Positions 27,677 through 36,712 of a stretch of 64,000 nt of DNA are shown here, one piece after another (the first letter of the stretch is position 1; every line of letters begins with the position of its first letter). Location of the stretch: positions 1 through 64,000 of the forward strand of contig NZ_JAMSLR010000004.1 in NCBI RefSeq assembly GCF_023806485.1, given 5' to 3'. The stretch comes from Thermalbibacter longus. GTDB taxonomy: Bacteria; Chloroflexota; Chloroflexia; Thermomicrobiales; Thermomicrobiaceae. Below the pieces are notes generated by a model, which was not told the DNA's origin, did no database searches, and saw only the letters and a list, made by a program, of their open reading frames with translations. The translations under genes were made by a program, and so were the position numbers.

Positions 27677-28114
27677 ATGAGCGAGCGGGGATACCCGGAA
27701 ACGAGCATGAGCATCCACGAGCTCGCGGCTCGCAGCGGCGTGCCCGAGCGGCGCATCCGCTACTACATCGCCGAGGGCTTGCTGTCACCGCCGCGCGGCC
27801 GAGGCCGAGCGGCGCACTACGGTCCTGAACATCTGGAGCGACTCGCCGAGATCCAGGCACTGCGCAGCCAGCATCTGGGCCTGGAGGAGATCAGGCAGCG
27901 CTTGCAGCGGCACACAGACAGTGCAAGGAGCCCGGCCGACGGCTCGCTCTGGCGGCACTGGGAGCTCAAGCCGGGCGTGCTCCTGATCGCGCGGGCTGAC
28001 CTGGTCGAACCGGAGATGCAGCGCGTCGAGGCCTTGGCTAGCATGGCGAGGCAGCTCCTGGGTGATGCCGGGCGGGAAGGAGAGCGTCGAGGTGATCGCC
28101 GGTCTGCCCGGTGA
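27677..28114 (+). CDS. MerR-family transcriptional regulator
   Basis: A 145-residue regulator with one MerR-type winged helix: SIHELAARSGVPERRIRYYIAEGLLSPPRGRGR, then YGPEHLERLAEIQALRSQHLGLEEIRQRL. The C-terminal 60 residues carry no cysteines, so it is not a classical metal sensor. ATG at 27677 is taken, and a second ATG at 27707 directly before SIHELA is possible. The 3' end overlaps the next gene by about 23 bases, which indicates co-translation with an uncharacterised protein that may be its ligand-binding partner. Confidence 0.82.
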   Translation: MSERGYPETSMSIHELAARSGVPERRIRYYIAEGLLSPPRGRGRAAHYGPEHLERLAEIQALRSQHLGLEEIRQRLQRHTDSARSPADGSLWRHWELKPGVLLIARADLVEPEMQRVEALASMARQLLGDAGREGERRGDRRSAR

Positions 28115-28577
28115 TCAGCGCGAGCACGCGAGGCAGCGCCAGGCACGGGCAGCGCTGCGGCCGATCGTCGAGCTGCTACGCCGGGCGGGGTACCATGCCT
28201 ACCTCACGCCTGGCTCGGATAACGAGTGGCTGGTGGCCTGCGATACCGACCTGGGCCGGGTCGATGTCCGCATCGGCTCGGACGGTCTACTGGTGGAAGT
28301 CTGGGACACCTCTCCTGGACTCTTCTGGGACGACGAGGACGAGCGACGGCGGGCAGCCAGGGAGCGGCTAGCCCGTATCACGCTCCCCGCAGTGGCACGT
28401 GGCCTGCTCGACCCTGATGAAGAGGCCTGGTGGGACGAGGTCGACCACGGTGTCGGGTTGCGGCTCAGGCTCCAGGTACCGTTCGGCGCGCAGCATCTGC
28501 TGGCGCAGGTCATCGAGGAGATGCTGGCCCGCTTGAATGACGACATCGCCCGCCTGGAGAAGCGGCTGGTGGAGTGA
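28092..28577 (+). CDS. uncharacterised protein coupled to MerR gene
   Basis: I do not recognise this 161-residue protein. It is soluble and acidic, with a central stretch of short strands (YHAYLTPGSDNEWLVAC, VDVRIGSDGLLVEVWDTS), a tryptophan- and acid-rich middle (LFWDDEDER, DEEAWWDEVDHG) and a C-terminal amphipathic helix (ARLNDDIARLEKRLV) that could form a coiled coil. GTG at 28092 is chosen for AAGGAG spaced 9 bases away; ATGs at 28062 and 28065 are also in frame. It overlaps the MerR-type gene and ends 21 bases before adenine deaminase, so the three may be one operon. Confidence 0.65.
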   Translation: MIAGLPGDQREHARQRQARAALRPIVELLRRAGYHAYLTPGSDNEWLVACDTDLGRVDVRIGSDGLLVEVWDTSPGLFWDDEDERRRAARERLARITLPAVARGLLDPDEEAWWDEVDHGVGLRLRLQVPFGAQHLLAQVIEEMLARLNDDIARLEKRLVE

Positions 28578-28598
28578 GGGCGTGCATCGGAGGCGACC

Positions 28599-30305
28599 AT
28601 GGCGACACTGGGGATCGAGGGGCTGAGCCTGGAACAGTGGCGACAACAGCTCGCCGTCGCGCTGGGGGATGCGCCGGCTGACCTGTTGATCCGCAATGCG
28701 CGCGTCGTCAACGTGGCGAGCGGCGAGATCGAGACGGCGAACGTGGCGGTCGTGCATGGCCGGATCGCTGGGGTAGGCGACTACACAGAGGGCAAAGAGG
28801 AGCTGGATCTGGCCGGGGCCTACCTCGCGCCGTCGTTCATCGACGGTCATGTCCACGTCGAGAGCTCGCTGCTGTGGATCGACCAGTTCGCCCGGGCGGT
28901 CGTCCCGCACGGCACGGGGGCCGTCGTGACCGACCCGCACGAGATCGCCAACGTGGCTGGCCTGGCCGGTATCGAGGCGCTGATGGAGGCATCGGCCGAT
29001 CTACCGCTGGGAGTGTTCTTTACGGTGCCGTCGTGTGTCCCAGCGAGCCCGATGGAGAGCGCGGGAGCCGAGATGACACCCGAGCTGATCGGCGAGGCAC
29101 TGAGACTGCCGCGGGTGGTCGCGCTCGGTGAGATGATGAACTTCCCAGGGGTGCTGGCCGGTGACCCGGAGATCTACCGCAAGCTGGTTGCGCCGGCACC
29201 GCGACGTGACGGCCACGCGCCGGGCCTGGCCGGCCGGCAGCTCAACGCCTATGCCGGCTCGGGCATGGGGTCCGACCACGAGTCTACCCGCCTGGAGGAG
29301 GCACGAGAGAAGCTCCGCCGGGGACTCATGATCATGATCCGGGAGGGCTCGACCGAGCACAACCTGCTCGAGCTGTTGCCGCTGGTCACCGACCAAACCT
29401 ATCCCCGCTGCTGCTTCGCGAGCGACGACCGAGACTGCGCCACGCTTCTGCACGACGGGCACATGGACGCGGTATTGCGTAAGGCGATCGGCGCCGGGCT
29501 CGACCCGATCCGGGCTATTCGAATGGCAACGCTGAACACCGCCGAGTACTGGGGGCTGCCTGGGTTCGGGATGGTAGCGCCTGGCTACTGGGCCAACCTG
29601 GTCGTCTTCGACCGGCTGGACGATATCCGCCCGCGCCTGGTGCTCTACCGCGGCGCGGTGGTGGCCCGTGAGGGGAAACCGGCTTTCGAGACGGAAGTGA
29701 CGATCCCTGGCGAGCTCCTGCACACCGTGCACGTCGCACCGCTGGCGCTCGCATGCCTGCAGCTCCCAGCAGAGCCGAAGATGACTGCGGTCGGCGCGAT
29801 CCCGGGCCAGATCGTCACGCGCAAGCTGGAGGTCGAGCCGAAGGTAGTGAACGGGCTGGCGGTCGCCGACCCTGAGCGGGATCTGCTCAAGCTGGTCGTG
29901 GTCGAGCGTCACCGGGCGACCGGCCGGGTGGGCGTCGGCCTGGTGCAGGGTTTCGGGCTCGAGCGCGGGGCGCTGGCGTCGTCGATCGCGCACGACGCGC
30001 ACAACATCGTGGCGGTCGGCGTATCGGACGAAGATCTGCTGCTGGCGATCGGGACGGTGGCGGAGATGCAGGGTGGGCTGGCGGCGGTGGCGGACGGCCA
30101 GGTTCTGGCGACCTTGCCGCTGCCGGTGGCCGGCATCCTCTCGCCGGAGCCGCTGGAGAAGGTGGCGGCGGCGTACGAGCGGGTGGAAGAGGCGGCCCGC
30201 TCGCTCGGCAGCACTGTACCAGCGCCGTTCGCGCTTCTATCGTTCATGGCGCTCTCGGTTATCCCGGAGGCTCGGGTGACCGACCGCGGACTGGTGGTGT
30301 TGTGA
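28599..30305 (+). CDS. ade: adenine deaminase
   Basis: Adenine deaminase converts adenine to hypoxanthine and ammonia in purine salvage. The 568-residue length is normal for the amidohydrolase-type enzyme. Visible features are DLLIRNARVVNVASGEI near the start, the metal motif FIDGHVHVESSLL, a TDPHEIANVAG block, the conserved EMMNFPGV, and CFASDDRDCATLL with the later metal Asp. The C-terminal adenine-deaminase domain holds the SIAHDAHNIVAVG block. GGAGGCGACC lies before the ATG. It follows the MerR-type and unknown genes closely, which may indicate control by that regulator. Confidence 0.93.
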   Translation: MATLGIEGLSLEQWRQQLAVALGDAPADLLIRNARVVNVASGEIETANVAVVHGRIAGVGDYTEGKEELDLAGAYLAPSFIDGHVHVESSLLWIDQFARAVVPHGTGAVVTDPHEIANVAGLAGIEALMEASADLPLGVFFTVPSCVPASPMESAGAEMTPELIGEALRLPRVVALGEMMNFPGVLAGDPEIYRKLVAPAPRRDGHAPGLAGRQLNAYAGSGMGSDHESTRLEEAREKLRRGLMIMIREGSTEHNLLELLPLVTDQTYPRCCFASDDRDCATLLHDGHMDAVLRKAIGAGLDPIRAIRMATLNTAEYWGLPGFGMVAPGYWANLVVFDRLDDIRPRLVLYRGAVVAREGKPAFETEVTIPGELLHTVHVAPLALACLQLPAEPKMTAVGAIPGQIVTRKLEVEPKVVNGLAVADPERDLLKLVVVERHRATGRVGVGLVQGFGLERGALASSIAHDAHNIVAVGVSDEDLLLAIGTVAEMQGGLAAVADGQVLATLPLPVAGILSPEPLEKVAAAYERVEEAARSLGSTVPAPFALLSFMALSVIPEARVTDRGLVVL

Positions 30306-30359
30306 GCGTCTAGGCCGGTTGCGTGGCACCGGGCTCGTTGGCCGGCTTCTCTTCGAGAG

Positions 30360-30368
30360 TGCTATACT
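30360..30368 (+). promoter_or_regulatory. extended -10 before tRNA-Cys
   Basis: TGCTATACT is an extended -10 box about 34 bases upstream of the tRNA. A TTGGCC at 30338-30343 is a possible -35, though with a long 19-bp spacer. Confidence 0.45.
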
Positions 30369-30401
30369 AGAGCACCGGAGACGAGGCCCAGCGTCTATTC
30401 T

Positions 30402-30472
30402 GGCGCCGTAGCCAAGCGGCAAGGCAGGAGTCTGCAAAACTCCGATCGGCGGTTCGAATCCGCCCGGCGCCT
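30402..30472 (+). tRNA. tRNA-Cys (GCA)
   Basis: The acceptor stem GGCGCCG/CGGCGCC is perfect and the discriminator is T, the cysteine identity base. The anticodon stem is GGAGT/ACTCC with loop CTGCAAA, giving anticodon GCA at 30434-30436. The T-arm is GGCGG-TTCGAAT-CCGCC. CCA is not encoded. Confidence 0.95.
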
Positions 30473-31044
30473 CCGCATCATTCCCCGAGAGCGGTCACCA
30501 CTCTGCCATCCCATAGCCGAGCCAGGTGACGCGTGAACCGCTGGTGACTGAGCCAGCGGGCTTTCGCGTGGCTCGCGAGAACGGCGCTGGGCGTGCCGAT
30601 CCGTAACGTCTTAGCCCTGACCGCCGCTGTCCACGGTTTTCACCTGCACCGTCGCTCCCGTATCATCCCGTCGTTTGCAGGCGTCTCCAGCCTCGGCGGT
30701 GAACGTCACCGCACTGCCGGTGCAGCCAGAATGGGAGACTGGAGGCGCGGCCTCGGAATCGCTTCGAGCGCCGTGCTCGGAGCGCATTTGTGCGTCCGGT
30801 GATCGCTTGGAGTCCGGTGGGGAGGGTAGCCCTGCCATAACCCTCCGGTTGGCCTGGTGGCTGGCGTCGAGCTGCCAAACGAACCTGCCCAGGCGAGCAG
30901 GGGTGCGTGGTTTTCCCTCTCCCGGAATGCGAGGGGGCGGTGGAAGAGAGCTGGTGTGGAACGGGGTGTCAGACTCCGTATCCCGCGCGTGAGGCACGAG
31001 TGGTAGGCTGGCCGCAGCGAGATCGATCGATCGGGAAGGTGGCG
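30473..31044. other. long intergenic region after tRNA-Cys
   Basis: About 570 bases with no gene I can support. It holds a 7-bp hairpin (30538-30559) and a decayed copy of the REP-like repeat near 30915-30940 that shares CCCTCTCCCG with the perfect copy at 1138-1166. Open frames here have no ribosome site and no family resemblance. Confidence 0.55.
30538..30559 (+). terminator. hairpin downstream of tRNA-Cys
   Basis: CCGCTGG (30538-30544) and CCAGCGG (30553-30559) pair perfectly around an 8-nt loop, followed by GCTTTCG. It lies about 65 bases past the tRNA end. Confidence 0.35.
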
Positions 31045-31455
31045 ATGGGTAGCTCGGACAATCAGCCGGAGTGGCTCGCGCGGTGGGCTGGCGCTCGGGT
31101 GCTGTACCTCACTACGCTCGGACGCCGGACGGGGCGGCCGCACCGCATCGAGATCTGGTTCGCGGTGGATGGTGGCCGTTTGTACCTGCTCTCCGGCGGG
31201 CGGGATCGGTCGGACTGGGTGCGGAATATCCAGGCGAACCCGCGGGTCACCGTCGAGCTCGGGGGCGAGACCCACAGCGGCGTGGCGCGCATCCTGGAGG
31301 AGGGCACACCGCAGGATCAGCGCGCTCGCGAGTTGCTGGTGCGCAAGTATCGCACGACTGAAGACGACCTCGCTGACTGGGGACGGCGCTCTCTCGCCGT
31401 GGTCATCGAATTTCCCGGTGAAGCGCCCAATCAGCCTCAGGCGTCGTCGGGCTAG
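31045..31455 (+). CDS. F420-dependent nitroreductase-family oxidoreductase
   Basis: A 136-residue protein of the deazaflavin-dependent nitroreductase (Ddn-like) split-barrel family. The core pattern YLTTLGRRTGRPHRIEIWF, then SDWVRNIQANPRVTVELGG, is characteristic. Homologues use reduced coenzyme F420 to reduce quinones, nitroaromatics or enones; the natural substrate here is unknown. ATG at 31045 follows GGGAAGGTG. It lies 26 bases before the Nudix gene and probably shares its transcript. Confidence 0.83.
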   Translation: MGSSDNQPEWLARWAGARVLYLTTLGRRTGRPHRIEIWFAVDGGRLYLLSGGRDRSDWVRNIQANPRVTVELGGETHSGVARILEEGTPQDQRARELLVRKYRTTEDDLADWGRRSLAVVIEFPGEAPNQPQASSG

Positions 31456-31481
31456 GTTCGGTATCAGGAGTGGCAAGGACG

Positions 31482-32015
31482 ATGGAACCGGAAGAGCTCA
31501 TCTCGTCGGAGACGCGCTTCGCGGGGAGGCTGCTACGGCTCCGCGTCGATACGGTACGGCTGCCTGGTGGCCAGGTGAGTCGCCGGGAGGTCGTCGAGCA
31601 CCCTGGGGCCGTCGCGGTGCTGCCGGTGCTGCCGAGCGGCGAGCTCGTTCTGGTTCGCCAGTACCGTCATGCTGTTGGGCGCGCGCTGCTCGAAGTCCCG
31701 GCCGGCACACGCCAGCCGGCTGAGTCGCCTGAGGCGTGCGCGCGTCGCGAATTGCTGGAGGAGACAGGTTTCGAAGCTGGGACGCTGCGCGAACTGGCGC
31801 GCTTCTACGTCAGTCCTGGCTGGGCGAACGAGGAGCTGATCGTCTACCTGGCAACCGGCCTGGTGGCCCGGCAGCCACAGCCTGCCGACGACGAGCGGAT
31901 CGCGGTCGAGCATGTGGCTCCTGAACGGGTGCCCGAGCTGGTTCTGAAGCGCGACATCGCCGATGCCAAGACGCTGGTCGCAGTCCTAGGCTATCTGGGG
32001 CTGCACCTTGTGTAA
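31482..32015 (+). CDS. Nudix hydrolase, ADP-ribose pyrophosphatase type
   Basis: A 177-residue Nudix enzyme like the ADP-ribose pyrophosphatases (NudF/YqkG). A swapped-dimer type N-terminal strand region (RVDTVRLPGGQVSRREVVEHP) precedes VLVRQYRHAVGRALLEVPAG and the Nudix box GTRQPAESPEACARRELLEETG (residues 75-96). Such enzymes hydrolyse ADP-ribose to AMP and ribose-5-phosphate. AGGAG at 31466-31470 suits the ATG at 31482; a GTG at 31470 overlaps that site and is less likely. A small hairpin follows directly after the stop. Confidence 0.87.
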   Translation: MEPEELISSETRFAGRLLRLRVDTVRLPGGQVSRREVVEHPGAVAVLPVLPSGELVLVRQYRHAVGRALLEVPAGTRQPAESPEACARRELLEETGFEAGTLRELARFYVSPGWANEELIVYLATGLVARQPQPADDERIAVEHVAPERVPELVLKRDIADAKTLVAVLGYLGLHLV

Positions 32016-32033
32016 TGTGCCTCTTCGGCACAT
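32015..32033 (+). terminator. small hairpin after Nudix gene
   Basis: ATGTGCC/GGCACAT pairs perfectly (7 bp, 5-nt loop TCTTC) and is followed by CTTTATA. The first arm begins within the stop codon. It is a modest terminator candidate. Confidence 0.45.
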
Positions 32034-32183
32034 CTTTATACCACCACCTCAGTACTCCCCATCCTAGTACCTGCGTGTTGACCGCTCGAACCTTTTCACT
32101 ATTGATGAATGATTCGCTGAACCAGACAATCTGAAGCAAGATTCTGGTACTCTTGCTCCGCGCCAGCGGGGAAGGGAGCAGCG

Positions 32184-32912
32184 ATGCGGCGGTTTTCTGC
32201 GAACACGACCCGCACGACGACGCGCGTCATGTTGGTCGATGACCACCCGTTTTTCCGGCAGGGTTTGCGTCGCTTGCTCGAATCCGAGGGCCGCTTCGCC
32301 ATCGTCGCTGAAGCAGGGTGTGGTCACGAGGCTGTCTACCAGGCTGAACTCCAGGAGCCTGAGCTCGCGCTGATCGATGTCCAGCTTCCCGGAATCACCG
32401 GGCTACACGTGGCGCGCATGCTCAAGCGACAGCACTCGCACATGCGCATCATCATGGTATCTACCGAGGCCGAGGAGGGGTGGCTGATCGAAGCGGTACG
32501 GGTGGGTGCCGCTGCCTTCCTGCTCAAGGATGCCGGTCCAGACCAGATCATCGAGGCAGTCGATCGGGTGATGGCAGGCGAGGAGATGCTGTCGCAGCTC
32601 GTGCTCTCCCGGCCGGAGCTGGCCCGGCGCTTGCTCCTCGAACTCCAGGAGTGGGGTGCTGCCCGGAGCGGCCTCGGTGTCGAAGAACAGCTCACCGTCC
32701 GCGAGCTCGAGGTGCTCGACTGCGTGGCGTTGGGGATGTCGAACAAGGAGATTGCCGACGCCCTGTTCATTACCGAGCAGACCGTGAAAAACCACATGAC
32801 CTCGGTGCTGCGCAAGTTGCAGGCTGAGGATCGCGTGCAGGCTATCCTGAGCGCGGTGCGGCGAGGCTGGGTCGTGATCTCGCCGCGCAGCTCGACGATG
32901 ACGGCGGCCTAG
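32184..32912 (+). CDS. NarL/LuxR-family response regulator
   Basis: A 242-residue two-domain regulator. The receiver domain has the acidic pair Asp19-Asp20 (LVDDHP), the phospho-acceptor Asp65 (LIDVQLPG), the switch Thr/Ser in VST (about 93-95) and Lys116 (FLLKDAG). A LuxR-type helix-turn-helix follows at about 171-225 (LTVRELEVLDCVALGMSNKEIADALFITEQTVKNHM). GGGAAGGGAG precedes the ATG. No histidine kinase gene is in the window, so its sensor is encoded elsewhere. Its TAG overlaps the stop of purD on the other strand. Confidence 0.93.
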   Translation: MRRFSANTTRTTTRVMLVDDHPFFRQGLRRLLESEGRFAIVAEAGCGHEAVYQAELQEPELALIDVQLPGITGLHVARMLKRQHSHMRIIMVSTEAEEGWLIEAVRVGAAAFLLKDAGPDQIIEAVDRVMAGEEMLSQLVLSRPELARRLLLELQEWGAARSGLGVEEQLTVRELEVLDCVALGMSNKEIADALFITEQTVKNHMTSVLRKLQAEDRVQAILSAVRRGWVVISPRSSTMTAA

Positions 32913-34201
32913 CCCTGAGGTAACGCCGGCCAAGGATCGACCTCGCGGGCCGCGATGTCGTGCCGGTAGGTCATGCCCTCGAACTGGATCAGCTCGACTG
33001 CGCTGTAGACACGCCGGCGCGCGGACTCGAAGGTCGGGCCGGTCGCCGTCAGGGCGAGGACTCGACCCCCCGCTGTCACGATCGTCCCATCAGGTTCCCG
33101 CTGTGTCCCCGCATGGAATACCAGGACATCGTCCGGTACGCGATCTAGGCCAGTGATCGGAAATCCAGTCCGGTACGAGCCGGGATAGCCGGCGGAGGCC
33201 ACGACGACGGTGATGCAGACCAGCGGCTGCCAGGTCGGGGCCGGTACCTCGGCGAGTCGACCAGTGGCCGCGGCGTAGAGCAGCGGTGCCAGGTCGCCGT
33301 CGAGCAGCGGCAGCACTGCCTGCGTCTCCGGGTCGCCGAACCGGCAGTTGAATTCGAGTACCTTCGGCCCTTCGGCCGTGAGCATCAGGCCCGCGTAGAG
33401 GACGCCTCGGTACGGTATGCCCCGCCGCCCGAGTTCGCCGATCGCCGGCAAGACGACGCGCTGCAGAATCTCTTGCCGCAGCGTCTCGTCCACCCACGGA
33501 ACTGGCGCGTAGGCGCCCATGCCGCCGGTGTTGGGGCCGGTATCGCCGTCGCCGATCCGCTTGTAGTCGCAGGCCGGGATCAACGGGTATGTCGTCTCCC
33601 CGTCGGTAATTGCCAGGAACGAGACCTCGCGCCCGCTCAGATACTCCTCGAGGAGTACCTCGCGGCCGGCCTCGCCGAGGCCGCCCTCTTCCATCATCCA
33701 GCGGAGCGTCCGCTCAGCTTCTCTCTGATCCTGGCAGATCACTGCGCCCTTGCCAGCAGCCAGACCGGACGCCTTGACCACCAGCGGGTACTGCTGGTCG
33801 CCGAGCGCGCGGAGTGCCGCGCCGAGCTCGGTGTAGCGCTCGGCGCGCGCGGTGGGGATGCCGGCGGCGGTCATGATCTCCTTCGCCCAGGCTTTGCTGC
33901 TCTCGATGCGGGCTGCTGCCGCCGAAGGCCCGAAAACAGGTATGCCCTGCCGGGCGAGGACGTCGGTCAGGCCGCGGGCGAGTGGATCCTCGGGGCCAGC
34001 GACGACGAGATCTACCCGGTGCTCGCGCGCTGCTACGGCCAGCGCCTCGATATCGGTGGCGGGGATCGGCAGGTTCTCGGCGATGGCCGCGGTGCCACCA
34101 TTGCCGGGCGCCACCAGCAGCCGCTCGACCGCAGGGGATCGACTCAGTGCCCAGGCGAGCGCGTGCTCGCGCCCGCCGCTGCCCACGACCAGGACACGCA
34201 T
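32909..34201 (-). CDS. purD: phosphoribosylamine-glycine ligase
   Basis: PurD makes glycinamide ribonucleotide, the second step of purine synthesis. The 430-residue protein begins MRVLVVGSGGREHALAWAL. The ATP-grasp region includes PLVVKASGLAAGKGAVICQ and the conserved PNTGGMGAYAPVPW and LEFNCRFGDPETQAVLPLL blocks. It starts 19 bases after guaA stops, so the two form an operon. The last four bases are CTAG shared as stop codon by this gene and the convergent response regulator. Confidence 0.96.
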   Translation of the reverse strand: MRVLVVGSGGREHALAWALSRSPAVERLLVAPGNGGTAAIAENLPIPATDIEALAVAAREHRVDLVVAGPEDPLARGLTDVLARQGIPVFGPSAAAARIESSKAWAKEIMTAAGIPTARAERYTELGAALRALGDQQYPLVVKASGLAAGKGAVICQDQREAERTLRWMMEEGGLGEAGREVLLEEYLSGREVSFLAITDGETTYPLIPACDYKRIGDGDTGPNTGGMGAYAPVPWVDETLRQEILQRVVLPAIGELGRRGIPYRGVLYAGLMLTAEGPKVLEFNCRFGDPETQAVLPLLDGDLAPLLYAAATGRLAEVPAPTWQPLVCITVVVASAGYPGSYRTGFPITGLDRVPDDVLVFHAGTQREPDGTIVTAGGRVLALTATGPTFESARRRVYSAVELIQFEGMTYRHDIAAREVDPWPALPQG

Positions 34202-34220
34202 AGTTACCCCCTGCCAGCCC

Positions 34221-35837
34221 CTACTCCCACTCGATCGTTGCGGGCGGCTTGCTGGTGACGTCGTAGACGACCCGGTTGATGCCAGGCACCTCGTTGACGA
34301 TCCGATTGCTGATGCGGGCCAGTAACTCGTGCGGCACCCGAGCCCAATCTGCTGTCATGGCATCCTCGCTGGTGACTGCCCGGATGGCGCACACCTGAGC
34401 ATAGGTACGGTAGTCGCCCATCACGCCAGTCGTGCGGACGGGCAGAAGCACGGCGAAGAACTGCCACAGCTCGGCCGAAAGCCCGGCTGCCTCCACCTCC
34501 TGCCGCACGATCGCGTCCGCGCGGCGCACGGTCGTCACCGCTTCTGGCGTCACTTCGCCGATGATGCGCACGGCCAGGCCTGGCCCCGGAAACGGCTGGC
34601 GCTGCACGATCTCCTCCGGCAGCCCCAGCAGCCGGCCGATCGTCCGCACCTCGTCCTTGAACAGGAAGCGCAGCGGCTCCAGAAGCTCGAAGCGCAGGTC
34701 GGCCGGCAGCCCGCCGACGTTATGGTGCGTCTTGATCTTGGCGGCGGCCTTGGAGACGGCTGTCGCGCTCTCGATAACGTCGGGGTAGAGCGTGCCCTGG
34801 GCCAGGAAGCGGAAGGGCCCGTGCTCGACAGCGGCAGCCTCGAAGACACGCACGAACTCATCGCCGATGATCCGGCGCTTCTCCTCCGGGTCGAGCACTC
34901 CCCGTAGCCGCGCGAGGAAGCGCTCGCCGGCGTCGATCGCAACCAGCGGCATCTTGAAGTGCCGGCCGAAGACTTCCTTGATCGTCTCCGGCTCGCCCTC
35001 GCGGAGCAGGCCGGTGTCGACGAAGACCGGGGTGAGCTGGTCGCCGATCGCCCGGTGGATGAGCGCGGCGGCGACCGAGCTGTCTACGCCGCCGGAGAGC
35101 GCCAGCAGTACGCGGTCGTTGCCGACCCGCTCGCGGATCGCCGCGATGCTGCTCTCGATGAAGGACTCTGCTGTCCAGTTACCGGCGCAGCCGCAGACGT
35201 CGTAGAGGAAGTTCCGCAAGATCACCCGGCCGAGCGGGGTATGCGCGACTTCAGGGTGGAACTGGAGACCGATCAGGTTGCCGCGGGCCATGGCTGCGTA
35301 CGGGGAGTTGCCGCTGCGGGCGAGCGGAGCGAAGCCCTCGGGGAGGCGAGCGATGCGGTCGCCGTGGCTCATCCACACATCGAGCCGCTCCGGCAGCCCG
35401 GCGAAGATCGGGTGAGGTTCGAACACCTCGATCGTCGCCGGGCCGTACTCGCGCTCGGCTGCTGGCTCGACCGCTCCGCCGAGGGCGTGCGCCAGGAGCT
35501 GCATGCCGTAACAGATGCCGAGCACCGGCAGGTCGCTCTCGAGTACCCAGGCCGGCAACTGGGGCGCTCCAGGCTCGTAGACGCTGGCCGGCCCGCCCGA
35601 GAGGATCACCCCACGGGGCCGCAGTGGCGCCACATCGGACCAGGTCGCGTCGTGGGGGAGGAGCTCGCAGTAGACGCTGGCCTCACGCACCCGGCGGGCA
35701 ATGAGCTGCGAGTACTGCGAGCCGAAATCGAGCACCACCACGGCATCGGTGGACATCGGCAGGCGCTCGGCCGGTTCTGCTTCCGGCGCCGCATGCTCCG
35801 GTGTCGCAGCGGTTCTGATCGTCGCTTTGGTCTCCAC
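34221..35837 (-). CDS. guaA: GMP synthase (glutamine-hydrolysing)
   Basis: GuaA aminates XMP to GMP. The amidotransferase domain has the nucleophile Cys in [16 protein letters not shown] and His/Glu in [10 protein letters not shown]. The ATP-PPase domain carries [15 protein letters not shown], and the C-terminal dimer domain ends with the conserved [14 protein letters not shown] at 35837 is chosen since GGAGGAGG lies 5 bases upstream; this gives 538 residues with a 27-residue Ala/Glu/Pro-rich N-terminal extension before [17 protein letters not shown] at 35756 would give a length nearer the family norm but has no good site. It leads purD and is divergent from purN. Confidence 0.95.
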   Translation of the reverse strand: METKATIRTAATPEHAAPEAEPAERLPMSTDAVVVLDFGSQYSQLIARRVREASVYCELLPHDATWSDVAPLRPRGVILSGGPASVYEPGAPQLPAWVLESDLPVLGICYGMQLLAHALGGAVEPAAEREYGPATIEVFEPHPIFAGLPERLDVWMSHGDRIARLPEGFAPLARSGNSPYAAMARGNLIGLQFHPEVAHTPLGRVILRNFLYDVCGCAGNWTAESFIESSIAAIRERVGNDRVLLALSGGVDSSVAAALIHRAIGDQLTPVFVDTGLLREGEPETIKEVFGRHFKMPLVAIDAGERFLARLRGVLDPEEKRRIIGDEFVRVFEAAAVEHGPFRFLAQGTLYPDVIESATAVSKAAAKIKTHHNVGGLPADLRFELLEPLRFLFKDEVRTIGRLLGLPEEIVQRQPFPGPGLAVRIIGEVTPEAVTTVRRADAIVRQEVEAAGLSAELWQFFAVLLPVRTTGVMGDYRTYAQVCAIRAVTSEDAMTADWARVPHELLARISNRIVNEVPGINRVVYDVTSKPPATIEWE

Positions 35838-36021
35838 CCACGCCTCCTCCGCTGCTGGCAGGGCCGACCCATGACCTGCCACCATTCTACCGGAGCGGGG
35901 TATCCGTACGGCGGGAGCAGCTCGCAGGCTCCGGAAACACGCCGGGACGTGACAGCCGGAGCCCGCCGGACGATACTACGCTTCGAGCGGAGACGCGCTC
36001 GACTGGGGTTGTGGGGCACGG

Positions 36022-36660
36022 GTGCGGCGACTGAAGCTCGGAGTGCTCATATCCGGTACCGGCCGGACGCTCGCTAACCTGTTACGCCTCACCGCTGGCG
36101 GCGAACTGCCCGCGGCGGTAAGCGTGGTCGTGAGCAGCCGGCCCGACGCGCTGGGCAACCAGATCGCGCGCGATCACGGGATCCCGCTGGTAGTCGTCGA
36201 TGCTCGGAAGGTGCGAGACATCGAGACGTTCAGCGACGCCGTCTATCGCGCGCTCGACGAGCACAAGGTCGATCTGGTGACCATGGCCGGGTTTCTGCGG
36301 CGCATCCTGATCCGGCCTGACTACCAGGGACGGATCGTGAATATCCACCCATCGCTGCTGCCGCTCTTCGGCGGCAAGGGGATGTACGGCGAGCGAGTTC
36401 ACCGGGCGGTGCTGGCGGCCGGGATGAAGGTGAGCGGCTGTACCGTACACTTCGTCAACGAGGAGTACGATGCCGGCCCGATCATCCTGCAGGCCTGCGT
36501 GCCGGTGCTGGAGGACGACACGCCGGAGACGCTAGCCGCGCGCGTCTTCGCCGAGGAGTGCCGGCTGTATCCGGAGGCGATTCGCCTGTATGCGGCCGGG
36601 CGCCTGCGCCTAGAGGGGAACCGCGTCTGCATCTTGCCGGAGCCTGGTCTCGAGGGATAA
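36022..36660 (+). CDS. purN: phosphoribosylglycinamide formyltransferase
   Basis: PurN transfers a formyl group from 10-formyltetrahydrofolate to GAR. The 212-residue protein has the N-terminal LGVLISGTGRTLANLL nucleotide loop, the catalytic Asn and His in IVNIHPSLLPLFGG, and the catalytic Asp in YDAGPIILQ. It starts with GTG. It lies back to back with guaA, separated by about 180 bases, so guaA-purD and purN may share control. The product of PurD is the substrate of PurN. Confidence 0.94.
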   Translation: MRRLKLGVLISGTGRTLANLLRLTAGGELPAAVSVVVSSRPDALGNQIARDHGIPLVVVDARKVRDIETFSDAVYRALDEHKVDLVTMAGFLRRILIRPDYQGRIVNIHPSLLPLFGGKGMYGERVHRAVLAAGMKVSGCTVHFVNEEYDAGPIILQACVPVLEDDTPETLAARVFAEECRLYPEAIRLYAAGRLRLEGNRVCILPEPGLEG

Positions 36661-36712
36661 CTGGGCCGGCTCGCGGCGTGCTTCCGAGCGGGAGAGCATC
36701 GAGGAGGGATCG

